Assembly (NCBI RefSeq): GCF_007713465.1
Contig: NZ_VMSG01000008.1
Coordinates: 1 to 64,000, forward strand
Source of the DNA: Pseudomonas sp. H3(2019)
GTDB lineage: Bacteria > Pseudomonadota > Gammaproteobacteria > Pseudomonadales > Pseudomonadaceae
Direction of reading: 5' to 3'
DNA length: 64,000 nt
Shown piece after piece: positions 32,115 through 41,511 of this stretch. The stretch's first letter is position 1. Each line of letters opens with the position of its first letter. The notes below the pieces were generated by a model that worked only from the letters and a program-made list of their open reading frames with translations, ran no database searches and was not told where the DNA came from. A program made the translations under genes and the position numbers.

Positions 32115-33046
32115 CCCCAAAGGCTCCTCTGAGACTGGTTCTCCACGTCCTGGTCGACTTGTTGTATGTGACCGGTTCGAATTTTTTCGCGAATTCCGGG
32201 GCCGTCCTCGCCTGTGAAGAGTAGGCTTTTGACCTTGAGGGTTTTTTGCGAACCGTTCTTTTCTAGGGTCTGGCAGATAATGGCCAATAGGCCTTGAGCC
32301 AGGATTTCCCGGGCGTTACTTATTTCTGGCTGAGCCAATGCGGCAATACGCTCGATGGCCTGTGAGGCTGATCCGGAATGGGAAGTAGTGACGATAAAGT
32401 GGCCGTTAATGGAGCCATGCACTGCCTGGGCAGCGGTGCGGCTATCGCGAATTTCCCCCATAAATAGCAGGTCGGCACGGGTGCGCAGCGCCCGAAGTAA
32501 TGCTTCCTCATACCCACCAGTTCGTCGGGAAACCTGCATCTGAATACAACGGCCCTGACCATGGATGCCATTGAGGTTTGTTTCTTGTGGATCCTCCATG
32601 GCCAACGCAATTCCGCCACAAGCCTGCAGTCGAGCAACTACCAGCGAGGCTGCGCTTGATGTTTTGCCGGTACCCATCTCACCGCAGAAGATCACTAGAC
32701 CTCTGGCTGCATCATCCAGAAGGTTGTTGGCCAACTCGGTAGGGAAACCGAGTAAATCAAATGGTCGGATTGTCGGTTTCGCTTTAGATATCGCGAATAC
32801 TTCCTTTCCGAAGGCATCCACGACCTGCGTGACGCGTAACACGACACCGTCCTCGATCAGCGAGAACTCCGGATCCTGAAACTCGGCAAAGTGAGCTGAG
32901 CATAGGGCTCTTAAACGAATGAGGTCGTCTGCCCACTCACTCGGTGCCTCGATTTTTTTTGTCTCAACGCCGTAGAGACCTTTGACGTCGCTGAAGCCCT
33001 CTCCCAGATAGAGGTCAACGAAATCTGTATCAGTGATCCGGCTCAT
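32111..33046 (-). CDS. pilT: PilT-like type IV pilus ATPase
   Basis: A 311-residue secretion-type ATPase. The Walker A motif is GEMGTGKTSS, the Walker B/Asp box GGIALAMEDPQETNL is followed by RTADLLFMGEIRDSRTAAQAV, and the His box is VTTSHSGSASQAIERI. It lacks a long N-terminal domain and is shorter than typical PilT (~345 aa), as expected for the type IVB conjugative-pilus version. It likely powers retraction or supports assembly with the larger PilQ ATPase. Confidence 0.87.
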   Translation of the reverse strand: MSRITDTDFVDLYLGEGFSDVKGLYGVETKKIEAPSEWADDLIRLRALCSAHFAEFQDPEFSLIEDGVVLRVTQVVDAFGKEVFAISKAKPTIRPFDLLGFPTELANNLLDDAARGLVIFCGEMGTGKTSSAASLVVARLQACGGIALAMEDPQETNLNGIHGQGRCIQMQVSRRTGGYEEALLRALRTRADLLFMGEIRDSRTAAQAVHGSINGHFIVTTSHSGSASQAIERIAALAQPEISNAREILAQGLLAIICQTLEKNGSQKTLKVKSLLFTGEDGPGIREKIRTGHIQQVDQDVENQSQRSLWG

Positions 33047-33055
33047 GCACGCTCC

Positions 33056-33580
33056 TTAGAACACGGTCCAGGCCAGGGTATTGCTGTTTGTGTCGGTGCA
33101 GCTGGCGGCAGCTGTTGCTGACGACACTTCTCCAGTGGTCGCAGATCCACCATTGATGGATGTGGATACCTTCTGACCGCGGCTGATTTTGGTCGCGAGC
33201 GTCATGCATGCATCTCCTGGCAAGCCATTCTCGGTGAGGATGAAGGTCATGCCGCCGGAAGCGACGGTGACCGTTCCGTTCCAGGCGTTGTAGAGCGTAT
33301 TTCCGGAAACACTCATGTTGGGTAGACCTTTGCTGGTCACGAGCTGAGGAACCAGGCTGGTACCGGAAGTCCCGTACCCGTTGCTACCCTTGAGCTTGCG
33401 GGTGTTGGCGATCAACTGTCCGATGTTCGACTGCTCGTTACTGACATCGGAACTGCCGAGTAGGGTGCCGCCGTTGTAGATGGCATAGCCGATACCAATG
33501 GCGATACAGATCAAAACGAAGAGCATCGACAGGTCAATGAAACCGCCTTGGCCATGTTTGGAGCGAGCGTGTTGTTGCAT
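33056..33580 (-). CDS. pilS: PilS major prepilin of the type IVB pilus
   Basis: A 174-residue prepilin with a short basic leader (MQQHARSKHGQGGF) and the hydrophobic N-helix IDLSMLFVLICIAIGIGYAIYNGG. After cleavage the body contains NIGQLIANTRKLKGSNGYG, TLYNAWNGTVTVASGG and a Cys pair (GDACMTL ... AASCTDT), the pattern of type IVB major pilins. ATG 33580 was preferred to an upstream GTG at 33595 because GAGG lies 9 nt ahead. Confidence 0.87.
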   Translation of the reverse strand: MQQHARSKHGQGGFIDLSMLFVLICIAIGIGYAIYNGGTLLGSSDVSNEQSNIGQLIANTRKLKGSNGYGTSGTSLVPQLVTSKGLPNMSVSGNTLYNAWNGTVTVASGGMTFILTENGLPGDACMTLATKISRGQKVSTSINGGSATTGEVSSATAAASCTDTNSNTLAWTVF

Positions 33581-33601
33581 GGTGAAATACCTCACTGGAG
33601 A

Positions 33602-34693
33602 TCAACGTTGAATCGTGTGGGTGACGTCGCCTTGCATGCTGTATGTCCCGATCAATACCAGGATCATCAGCACGCCTATCGCGATGGATGACGCCAACAA
33701 GAAACTTTTTGTGTAGCGCTCAACACGCTTGAGCGTGTTATCGAGCCATCGGTTGCTGAAGCGATGTATCGCCTCGGAGAAGCCCTTGCGGGTTGCCAGA
33801 ACGCAGAGAAATTGGACGGCCTGCTTATCTGGGAACTGATGACCTGCAAGATGCAGAGCAACACCGAAGTTTTTGCCCATGCGCACGCCATAGCGGGCAG
33901 CAGTCATGCGTTCACGGAGCCAGGGTTTGGCATTTAGTTTCAAGGCGTCCAACGCGTCGACCTGATTGACGTTCGAGCGCAACATCACCGAGATATTGAG
34001 TAGGAAGGTTGATCCGTGCAGGGCCTTGTAGATCGACCATGGAGGAAAGCGCTCCAGCCAAACCCTTATCGATCCAGTGAAGTACGGCAAGGTCACAATC
34101 GACGAGATGACGAACAGTACGATGCAGATCAACGTCACCAGGCCCCAGTGATTGACGAAGTTTGCGATCGCATACAACAAGGCAGGGATCCCGGACCATG
34201 ACTCAGGATCAGATCGGCGAGCCATTGCCGGGACCATTTTGGTGGCGACGATGTGCAGCAAGTAGGCCATCAACCCCCAGAGCAGCGAAGGGTAGAGTGA
34301 AGCCGACAGCACCAGCGATGTGATTTTTTGCCTGGCCTCGATGATTCGGACGCAGTCAAAGCAAGCCTGGAGCAGGTTGCCCGACTTTTCGCCGGCGCCG
34401 ATAATCGCCACTTCCTGATAAGGCATCCAGGCTTGGCATGCTGCCGCCAGCTTCTTGCCGTTTCTCACACTCAAGCCAATCGCAGAACAGGCCAAAGCGA
34501 TGGGGTGATTGGGTTGCTTACCGCCGTCGCTGTAGACGTCACCGACCTCTTTCAACGCATCATTGATGCCCACCCCGTTTTCCAACAAGGCGACCATGCT
34601 CTCGTAGAATTGGATACGCTCTTTGCCTCCGAACTGCTTGCTGTACCAGGTCTCAGACAGTGCCGACCACCGGTCTGCGAGGCTACCCTGCAT
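33602..34693 (-). CDS. pilR: PilR, type II secretion F-family inner-membrane platform protein
   Basis: A 363-residue polytopic protein of the GspF/PilC family. There are two similar halves: RIQFYESMVALLENGVGINDALKEV with AIIGAGEKSGNLLQA, and TFLLNISVMLRSNVNQVDALDALK. Membrane segments lie around SLLWGLMAYLLHIVATKMV, WGLVTLICIVLFVISSIVTL and SIAIGVLMILVLIGTYS. It anchors the assembly ATPase. The start overlaps the pilQ end by 11 bp. R64 PilR is the same size class. Confidence 0.88.
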   Translation of the reverse strand: MQGSLADRWSALSETWYSKQFGGKERIQFYESMVALLENGVGINDALKEVGDVYSDGGKQPNHPIALACSAIGLSVRNGKKLAAACQAWMPYQEVAIIGAGEKSGNLLQACFDCVRIIEARQKITSLVLSASLYPSLLWGLMAYLLHIVATKMVPAMARRSDPESWSGIPALLYAIANFVNHWGLVTLICIVLFVISSIVTLPYFTGSIRVWLERFPPWSIYKALHGSTFLLNISVMLRSNVNQVDALDALKLNAKPWLRERMTAARYGVRMGKNFGVALHLAGHQFPDKQAVQFLCVLATRKGFSEAIHRFSNRWLDNTLKRVERYTKSFLLASSIAIGVLMILVLIGTYSMQGDVTHTIQR

Positions 34694-36317
34694 GCTTCTT
34701 CTCCAGAATGTAGCTGTCGAAGTCGAGTGGACCCACGATGGTTTCCGCCATCCGTGGGTCGATCAGACCTCCGCGCACTTTCTCCAGGGTGTGGGCAGTC
34801 TTGGTGATTCCCCCCATTTCATTTACCCAGTAGTTGCGAGCCTCCCCTGCACCATGGCTACGGAAGATCCTCATAAAACCATGCGTACTAATGAGGACTT
34901 CGGCCACCACCGTCCGGGTTGTTACGCCAAGCATCCTGCAAAATTCGCATCCATCTCCAAGGAGATACACGTCTTGAATATTGGTGTGCTGCTGCAGGCG
35001 AGCAACGAGGTCTGGCTCTAAGTCATGTACATGGTCTTTTGCAGGTTTACGGCAATGCTGGCAAAGCACGGGGAGGAGTGATTGGTTGACCACCCCAGTC
35101 AGTAGAGCTGGATCGCAGACCAGGCTGATGTCCATGCCCATGTCGACTACGCGCTGGATGGAGGCGACTGCGTTGTTGGTGTGCAAGGTCGATAGAACCA
35201 AGTGTCCGGTCAGACCGCCTGTGAAGGCTGCAATGCAGGATGCAAGGTCACGGACCTCGCCGTACATGAGGATGTCCGGATCCAGGCGCATCGAATTGGC
35301 GATGGCCTGTTCCCAGGTCTCATTACTTCCTTTGGGAGATTGGTTGGCCAGCAGTGGGTACTCGGGTGGATCCTCTACGGTCAGGATGTGCCGGGTGCCC
35401 CGAGTTTCCTTGGCCAGAAGGTTCAGATTGACCTGTAGGGTCTTTGACTTGCCGGAGCCGGTCGGACCAGTGATGAAGTTGACGCCATAAGGTAAACGAC
35501 ACAGACGTTTGATTTGGGCGATCTGCACTGGCAGGAAGCCCAGATCCTCCATGGTCTGTTTTGATTTGTCGTCGGACAGTAGTCGCAACACCATCAGTGG
35601 TCCGTCGACCAGCGGTCGTGTGGAAACCCGCGCGCCGAACAGCCCTAATTGATCGACGAATTTGCGGCTGACGCGAGCGTCCTGGCTGATCTCCGGTTGG
35701 TAGTGTTCCTTGGCAACGTCGCACATGCTGTTGTAGAGCGCTGAGCATAGTTCTATGCCTTTGGAGCTAGGGATCTCCCCAGCATCAGAGAGCAGGCCAT
35801 GAATTCGGAAAAAGATGCGTGTGATTTCGTGGCCAACCACAAAGTGAATGTCACTTGCACCGGCTTTATGGGCACGGCCCATAAGGGAAATGACTTCCAG
35901 CTGACGCTGTGTGCTGTTTGATGCAGAGGCCGGTGAGTCTGCTTCCAGCGACTGCGCTTGGTAGAGCGCCTGGATCTCGCTCATGCTGGAGGACTTCACT
36001 TCGAAGGCAACGTCAGCACGCTCCAGACGATCCATAAATGCCATTACGAAATGATCCGTAAGGTGCTGGGCTGAGACATAGAGCAGCCCAGAGTCGGTCA
36101 GCGCACAGAGCTGTCGCAGTTCGGGCTTAACTTCCCAGAGCCCCCCGGCAGCAGTCAGGACTTGGCCAGCGCTGATAAAGGATTCGGACTCAGTCAGCTG
36201 ATTGGCTGGAAGTGTCTCTCGCGTTGGCGATGCAATGGGCTGTATGACGGCGCTTTCTTGCATGAGCTCATTTGTGGTTTCAGCAGGTTCGGTCTGCAGC
36301 TGAGATAGATCGTTCAT
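34683..36317 (-). CDS. pilQ: PilQ, GspE/PilB-type assembly ATPase of the type IVB pilus
   Basis: A 544-residue extension ATPase. Motifs include GASDIHFVV, Walker A GPTGSGKSKTLQVNLNL, Asp box ILTVEDPPEYPL, Walker B DPDILMYGEVRD and His box HLVLSTLHTNNAVASIQRVVDMG. Four cysteines (CQHCRKPAKD ... CEFCRMLG) form the zinc site near the C-terminus. It provides ATP for pilin polymerisation. The Ser/Thr-rich N-terminal 150 residues resemble the partner-binding region of R64 PilQ. Confidence 0.9.
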   Translation of the reverse strand: MNDLSQLQTEPAETTNELMQESAVIQPIASPTRETLPANQLTESESFISAGQVLTAAGGLWEVKPELRQLCALTDSGLLYVSAQHLTDHFVMAFMDRLERADVAFEVKSSSMSEIQALYQAQSLEADSPASASNSTQRQLEVISLMGRAHKAGASDIHFVVGHEITRIFFRIHGLLSDAGEIPSSKGIELCSALYNSMCDVAKEHYQPEISQDARVSRKFVDQLGLFGARVSTRPLVDGPLMVLRLLSDDKSKQTMEDLGFLPVQIAQIKRLCRLPYGVNFITGPTGSGKSKTLQVNLNLLAKETRGTRHILTVEDPPEYPLLANQSPKGSNETWEQAIANSMRLDPDILMYGEVRDLASCIAAFTGGLTGHLVLSTLHTNNAVASIQRVVDMGMDISLVCDPALLTGVVNQSLLPVLCQHCRKPAKDHVHDLEPDLVARLQQHTNIQDVYLLGDGCEFCRMLGVTTRTVVAEVLISTHGFMRIFRSHGAGEARNYWVNEMGGITKTAHTLEKVRGGLIDPRMAETIVGPLDFDSYILEKKHAG

Positions 36318-36329
36318 GACAAAGGATCC

Positions 36330-36920
36330 TCAAGGTTGACCAGGTAACATGACCGGCGCCGGCTGCCCCATTGGCATCTCCGGCAAGCCGCTTACTGGGA
36401 TATGGTTGGTCATACTGGTGAAGCTTGCCGAGGGGGCGATGTTGGAAAACCCCAATGGATAGCGCTTTCCTCCGCGAGAAACGACGACACTGTCGAGGCT
36501 AATGCTGGCTACCTTGTAACCCCCTGGCAGGTCGGGACCGCCAACCTGTGCGTCCACCTCGTAACCTCCGCTGTACAGCAGCGTGGCTCGAAGAGCTCGA
36601 CTGGATCCCGAAACCATCTTGACCACCGGCAGCATTTCTCCTGCGCTCGAGCTACGTGGGATGGGTTCAGTGATCAAAGGCCGTGGTTGATAGGCAGAGG
36701 TATTCGCTGGGGTAGTCTGAGGATTGTCCCCATCGATGGAGCGAATGGCCTTGGCCCGCTCGCCCTTGGCTTTGTACAAGAACGTTTCGCTTTGCACAGC
36801 CGACAGTTCACCCACGCTGATGCCAGCGGTGTTCGCTGTCGAACTTTCGTTGGCCAGGCTCAAGCCAGGGGGGCTGGCTAGGGACAACAGCACAGACAGA
36901 AGCAGGTAGTTATTTCGCAT
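36330..36920 (-). CDS. pilP: PilP, type IVB pilus biogenesis protein
   Basis: A 196-residue secreted protein. The N-terminus MRNNYLLLSVLLSLASPPGLSLA is a signal peptide, followed by STANTAGISVGELSAVQSETFLYKAKGERAKAI, a PilP-type motif. The C-terminal domain LLYSGGYEVDAQVGGPDLPGGYKVASISLDSVVVSRGGKRYPLGFS is the beta domain that contacts the secretin. The start lies inside the 3' end of pilO by 11 bp. Confidence 0.87.
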   Translation of the reverse strand: MRNNYLLLSVLLSLASPPGLSLANESSTANTAGISVGELSAVQSETFLYKAKGERAKAIRSIDGDNPQTTPANTSAYQPRPLITEPIPRSSSAGEMLPVVKMVSGSSRALRATLLYSGGYEVDAQVGGPDLPGGYKVASISLDSVVVSRGGKRYPLGFSNIAPSASFTSMTNHIPVSGLPEMPMGQPAPVMLPGQP

Positions 36921-38238
36921 AGAGGTCTCCTATCACCGACCAGGTCAGGTGGTCGCTCTGCAGTTGTGTCTTGATCTCGCGTAGGCGAAGGCCTGTCTCT
37001 GGTACGCCGCGCAGGACAATGGAGGGGGGCAAAGAACTGCTGTATTGCAGTTCGAAATGCTTCCATTCAGGTGGGGGTGGTGCTGGCGGTGTCGGTTCGC
37101 CCGGTAGGGCTGGTGGCTGCGGTACTTGGACTGGTAGTTCTTTGATCGTTGGCTCCAGGTTTTGTCCATGCAACCAGGACGTGAGAAGAGCCAGCGCCTG
37201 GCTCGACTCAACTAGCGATTCATCACCGGCGAGATTCAATTTGAGGCTAATTTTCAGTGCGGCGCTGTTGCCCTCGTCAAAGAAGGCTGGCTCATCAGCA
37301 AAGTGGGCGCGTGAAGCAGCGATGAATCCGCGAGCGGTACTGTTTCCGGTACGTTTGAACGTTGCGGACACCAGATCCCCATCGCATTGTGCGGAGGTGA
37401 ATACCCAGCCTGAAATGCTTAGCGGAATGCTGTCGATGGATCCGTTACAGCCGGCGATGAACTCGGCCACGCTAGGCCGTTTGGCCCATGCATGCTCCAA
37501 GGCTTGAAGCGTTTGTTCTTGTTTTGCACGTGCGTTCAATGCCTCAAGCTCAGCCAGACGCTGCTGCTCCGCTGCGATAGCTGCTTCCCGTGCAAGACGT
37601 GCTTTATGTGCTCCCCATTGCTGCCACCCGATCAAAGTTATTAGGACCAAGGTCCCTATTACCGACAATCGAGCGATCTCACCATTGGAGAGGCCAAAGG
37701 CAAGAGGCCGTAGTCGATACTCCCGACGCAGGTTTCGCGGATGAAGTAGCTCATCAACATCCAGTGGCTTGCCTCCCCGTTCAAACTCCAGAGGCAGATA
37801 AGTATCTTCAAAACTGATTGATCGCCCGAGTAGCTGAGCGACCTTGCGTTTAATTTCATCGCCGGTACCGACTAGGTCACTGCCTGGAATGACGGCGCCT
37901 TCATAGACAGCCACGAGAGCGTAGCGGTCCTCGTCCAGTGAAACCCTCCATGCAGCGATCCAAGATTCCCCTAACTGGCCGGCTAGCGCTGAGGCGAGCG
38001 AGTACATGCCTTTGACGGCACCGGCACTGCGAGATACGAAGCCTGCTTGAATGATCGATTCGGTGCGTCGAATGGCAACGATATCCATTTTCTCTTCGCG
38101 ACCAAACTGACGAGCCTCGCGCATGTAGCCTGTGAGGCTGCCCAGCGGATGCCAGAGCAGTCCTGTAACGAACGAGTTGCCGTGGTAGGAAAGGATCTGG
38201 ACCTTTGCCGATGTGGCAGGGGGTGCCGTGATAGCCAT
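36910..38238 (-). CDS. pilO: PilO, type 4b pilus protein PilO2
   Basis: A 442-residue protein with a cytoplasmic N-terminal domain (PPATSAKVQILSYHGNSFVTGLLWHPL; AWRVSLDEDRYALVAVYEGAVIPGSD), one membrane helix near residue 205 (RLSVIGTLVLITLIGWQQWG), a coiled coil (EAAIAAEQQRLAELEALNARAKQEQT) and a periplasmic part with Cys pair GCNGS...QCDGD. This is the PilO2 organisation of R64-type pili, an inner-membrane platform component. There is a proline-rich stretch before the C-terminal domain. Confidence 0.86.
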   Translation of the reverse strand: MAITAPPATSAKVQILSYHGNSFVTGLLWHPLGSLTGYMREARQFGREEKMDIVAIRRTESIIQAGFVSRSAGAVKGMYSLASALAGQLGESWIAAWRVSLDEDRYALVAVYEGAVIPGSDLVGTGDEIKRKVAQLLGRSISFEDTYLPLEFERGGKPLDVDELLHPRNLRREYRLRPLAFGLSNGEIARLSVIGTLVLITLIGWQQWGAHKARLAREAAIAAEQQRLAELEALNARAKQEQTLQALEHAWAKRPSVAEFIAGCNGSIDSIPLSISGWVFTSAQCDGDLVSATFKRTGNSTARGFIAASRAHFADEPAFFDEGNSAALKISLKLNLAGDESLVESSQALALLTSWLHGQNLEPTIKELPVQVPQPPALPGEPTPPAPPPPEWKHFELQYSSSLPPSIVLRGVPETGLRLREIKTQLQSDHLTWSVIGDLYAK

Positions 38239-38241
38239 GGC

Positions 38242-40041
38242 TTATGCAACCCACGGAGCGACGGCTGACGACAACATAGCGATGCGCCCGAAAATTTCGT
38301 CATTCGCAGCCTGTCCCAACAGGATTGGAGTGATCAGCACAACCAGGACATTGTGGGTCGAGGTCCGTGTTTGAGCACCGCCGAGTCCAAAGAAGCTTGG
38401 GCTGCCTACGCCACTTTTCGTGGCGTCTTCACTCATCTCATCAAACCCCGACAGGATCAGAGTCTGCCCACTCCGTAACTTGACCTTAGGGCTCAGGCCT
38501 TTCGTGTCGTAATCGGCGGTTTGTGCACTGGAGCCGTTGCTGGTGAAGGTCGTGAAGGTTGGTTTTGAACTCATGTTGATGGAGATCATCACCAGGAGGT
38601 CATTGTTCTCCGTCACGCGTGGTAGCAGAGTCATGTTGAACCCCGATGTGATTGTTCCCGCGTTCAGAGACGTGGTCGTGCCAACCGATGCAGTGCTTGA
38701 GGTGGTGCTCGAAGGGATGTAGCCCTTCACGTTGCCAATCTGAATGGGGGCCGGTTGAAGATTGAGTGTGGTCACCGATGGAGACCGCACATTGGAAACT
38801 CGCCCCTGTTCTGCAAGTGCTTGAATGATGGCCGTTGACCCGGCCCAAGCCGAATTGGCGGTGTCGACGATGCCAACCGAACCGGATACGGCATTGCTGC
38901 TGATACCTGAGACTGTGTTGCTTAGGGAGAAACCCCATTTGCTGGAGAGGGATTTGTAGACGGCTGACCAGTTCAGACCTAGTTGGTCTTTGTCGGTCAA
39001 CGTGACTTCGAACACCTTCACGTTGAACAGCACCTGGCGGGTGATATCGGTGTTCGTCTTGTTGAGATAAGCCTCTATGCGAGCTAACACGTCCGGACGG
39101 TCAGTAACGGTGAGGGTGCCGGTGGACGGTGCCAAGTAGAGTCGACCCGGTGGTGAATGGCTCAACATGGCTTGGACGTTGTTTTGGATGTCGGTAATGA
39201 TTGAGGTGTTGAGGGTGACCTTTGTGCTCTGATTGCTACCGGATTCCCCGCTCGCTCCAGAGGCTGAGCTGGATCCGCCGTTGGTGCCAGATCCAGTACC
39301 CGTGGTGGTAGTCATGCCCGACTTCACCGTGGTTTCGATTTCTTGTTTGTCACCGAAGGCGTAGACGTCGAATACCTTGGTTTCGAAGTAGTTGATACGT
39401 ACTGCACGCTCCACTGGTGAGTAGTGCCACGAAAGGCCAAGCCGAGAAGTTATGAGGTCCAGCAGTGCAGAAATTCGCCCGTTGAATTTGATGCCACTAA
39501 CTGTGTTTGGAGAGGTAAAACCCAATAGATCGATGCCGCGGGTGTTTGCACCCCCTATAGGGTTTGATCCAGGAACTACACCTGGTGGAAATAACCCCGC
39601 GAGACTGTCAGGGTTTGGACTGGATACGGTTGCAGGACCTGAAGGCGCCTGGTTTACGGTTGAAGTCGCGGCATTCAGGCCAGGATTAATTGCGTCGGGC
39701 GAGACGAGTACGGCGATGCCGCACTCGTTGGTGATGAACTGCGCCACGTCGTTGATGCTGACGCTTCCGGCAGGTCTGTAACTTTTCTCACAGTCCAACG
39801 CAGAGGGCAGGCCACGTTTGGCGACAACAGGTTGGGTTGAAACCCACGGCTTGTTGCTGAATACCACCGTTTCGCGTTGAGGCTCTGGTTGCTGGTTCCT
39901 CGCGATAGCAGCGTATTGAGAGGCTTCGGCGCCGTCTCTTTCGGCCCGATTGGACGATTCAGTAACACGTTGTAAGGAGCAGCTGGTACAAAGAAACAAG
40001 GCGATGACCATGCTGCTCATCTTGAAGAATGACTTCATCAT
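38242..40041 (-). CDS. pilN: PilN, lipoprotein secretin of the type IVB pilus
   Basis: A 599-residue secretin. The signal MMKSFFKMSSMVIALFLCTSCSLQ has lipobox CTSC. The periplasmic part has the N-domain NDVAQFITNECGIAVLVSPDAI and the linker SALLDLITSRLGLSWHYSP. The secretin domain shows QVLFNVKVFEVTLTDKDQLGLNW, SNVRSPSVTTLNLQPAPIQIGN and NMTLLPRVTENNDLLVMISINMS. A long Gly/Ser run (TGSGTNGGSSSASGASGESGSN) sits around residue 250. It forms the outer-membrane exit pore for the thin pilus. Confidence 0.92.
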   Translation of the reverse strand: MMKSFFKMSSMVIALFLCTSCSLQRVTESSNRAERDGAEASQYAAIARNQQPEPQRETVVFSNKPWVSTQPVVAKRGLPSALDCEKSYRPAGSVSINDVAQFITNECGIAVLVSPDAINPGLNAATSTVNQAPSGPATVSSPNPDSLAGLFPPGVVPGSNPIGGANTRGIDLLGFTSPNTVSGIKFNGRISALLDLITSRLGLSWHYSPVERAVRINYFETKVFDVYAFGDKQEIETTVKSGMTTTTGTGSGTNGGSSSASGASGESGSNQSTKVTLNTSIITDIQNNVQAMLSHSPPGRLYLAPSTGTLTVTDRPDVLARIEAYLNKTNTDITRQVLFNVKVFEVTLTDKDQLGLNWSAVYKSLSSKWGFSLSNTVSGISSNAVSGSVGIVDTANSAWAGSTAIIQALAEQGRVSNVRSPSVTTLNLQPAPIQIGNVKGYIPSSTTSSTASVGTTTSLNAGTITSGFNMTLLPRVTENNDLLVMISINMSSKPTFTTFTSNGSSAQTADYDTKGLSPKVKLRSGQTLILSGFDEMSEDATKSGVGSPSFFGLGGAQTRTSTHNVLVVLITPILLGQAANDEIFGRIAMLSSAVAPWVA

Positions 40042-41183
40042 TTCTTCCTCTCAGATACATAAAGGATCGTCTGCCCCTGGCCTGAATTGCCATCTACGAC
40101 GAAGCTGCGTTTGGCGCTGTCGTACAGCGGGAAAATCTGGGCAATCGCTTCAGCGAAAGTGCCTTTGAAACTCAGGGGGGCCTCGATCGGGTAGTCCAAG
40201 TCTTCCTGGGACCAGATCAATTGCCACCCGGCTCGTTTGCACCAATCCGTGATGGTCTGATGCAGGGTGCTGCCAACCGCCGCAGTCCAGTAGGTGGGCT
40301 GCGGGGTGGGTGCAGGTGCGCGCTCACGGTTATCTGGAACAGAGCGCGTTGCAGCGGTCACGACGTGAGTTGGTGTGGTTGATTCGAGCGGTTTTTGCGA
40401 AGCGGACGCCGGCACAACTGTTGTCGGGTTACTTGGCGTTGAGGGGCCATCCTTGGCGGGTGCCACTGGGGGGGGAACAGGTTTTGCTACGGGGCTGCTA
40501 ATGGGAGGCGTGGTTACCGGAGCAGGTGTTGTTGTGATACTCGGTGGAGTGGGGACAGCAGCAACTGTCACAGCACTGCCAGAGTCGTTGCTGGCAGGTG
40601 TTTGTGAAGAATGCTTCGGGACGACGGGCTGATCAGTATTTTGCTTGGCGAGCAATGTCGTCGAAGGGCGAGGCGGATCCGGCAGTTGATAGCCCGGGCG
40701 CAAGACATAACAAACCTGGCGGTTTACTTCATCAACCTTCACCTGCCAGGCAGGGCCGGCAAGAACCTGCAACGTATTGCGCAAGGTCATTGGGCCGAGC
40801 TTGTACTGCGCTGCTGGCAATGGCCGTGTGTACAGAATGTTGACGTGGCCAGTGGCGGGGGAGCAAAGGGAGTAGCCCGAACGATCCACGACATACTGCA
40901 TGGCGTCGCGCACGCTGGGGTGCATATTCGCCGGGATACTGACATCGATGATCTGGGCCATCAGGTCGCGCTGACCTGAGTCCGGCTGAGTGCTGACCAA
41001 GGTATAGCGACCATAGCGCACCACCGGTTCTTTTTCGGGAACCGCGCCGCTCGGATATAGATCCGGAGCTAGCATGTCGGGGTTGCGGCTGCTGTCGAAC
41101 GCCGGTTTGGGCGAGTCCGCATTTTGAGTCGTGCAGCTGGCGACAAGCGCGAGCAGGGAGAGAGTGGTCAAGTGCCTGATCAT
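40038..41183 (-). CDS. pilL: PilL, lipoprotein of the PFGI-1 class ICE pilus
   Basis: About 381 residues. The signal MIRHLTTLSLLALVASCTTQ has a lipobox ending ASC. PilL2-type domain 1 is PVVRYGRYTLVSTQPDSGQRDLMAQIIDVSIPANMHPSVRDAMQYVVDRSGYSL, with YKLGPMTLRNTLQVLAGPAWQV. A long Pro/Thr-rich linker follows, then a TcpQ/secretin-N-like C-terminus (LHQTITDWCKRAGWQLIWSQEDLDYPIEAPLSFKGTFAEAIAQIFPL). It is the first gene of the pil operon. An in-frame start six codons upstream (41201) is equally possible. Confidence 0.88.
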   Translation of the reverse strand: MIRHLTTLSLLALVASCTTQNADSPKPAFDSSRNPDMLAPDLYPSGAVPEKEPVVRYGRYTLVSTQPDSGQRDLMAQIIDVSIPANMHPSVRDAMQYVVDRSGYSLCSPATGHVNILYTRPLPAAQYKLGPMTLRNTLQVLAGPAWQVKVDEVNRQVCYVLRPGYQLPDPPRPSTTLLAKQNTDQPVVPKHSSQTPASNDSGSAVTVAAVPTPPSITTTPAPVTTPPISSPVAKPVPPPVAPAKDGPSTPSNPTTVVPASASQKPLESTTPTHVVTAATRSVPDNRERAPAPTPQPTYWTAAVGSTLHQTITDWCKRAGWQLIWSQEDLDYPIEAPLSFKGTFAEAIAQIFPLYDSAKRSFVVDGNSGQGQTILYVSERKK

Positions 41184-41511
41184 GTGCCGAGAGGCCCCCA
41201 TTGATGATGGGATCCACGTTGGCAGGCCAGGTGCTAGGGTGCAGCAGGAAATAGATTCTTGGGCTAAAGTTCTTTTTTGTGCTGCCAGTGCTTGTCAATT
41301 CCCACGTCATCTCACTAGTGCGCAACAGCAGAGGCAAGAAGTGTAAGTCGGCCGCTGTTGACCTCAAGGCGTGCGCTCGTCATAGGGCTGCGCTCAGCCA
41401 TATCCTGCCGTTAGTTTTGCGACTGCCGCTTCGCTGTTTTACGCAGAATGTGTAGCCGTGAGTCAAATTAGGCAATTGGCGCCAAACTGGCGACGACAAG
41501 GAGGGAATGTT

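Noticed and set aside
34328..35490. Plus-strand frames over pilR and pilQ
   Set aside because: Shadows of intact pilus genes.
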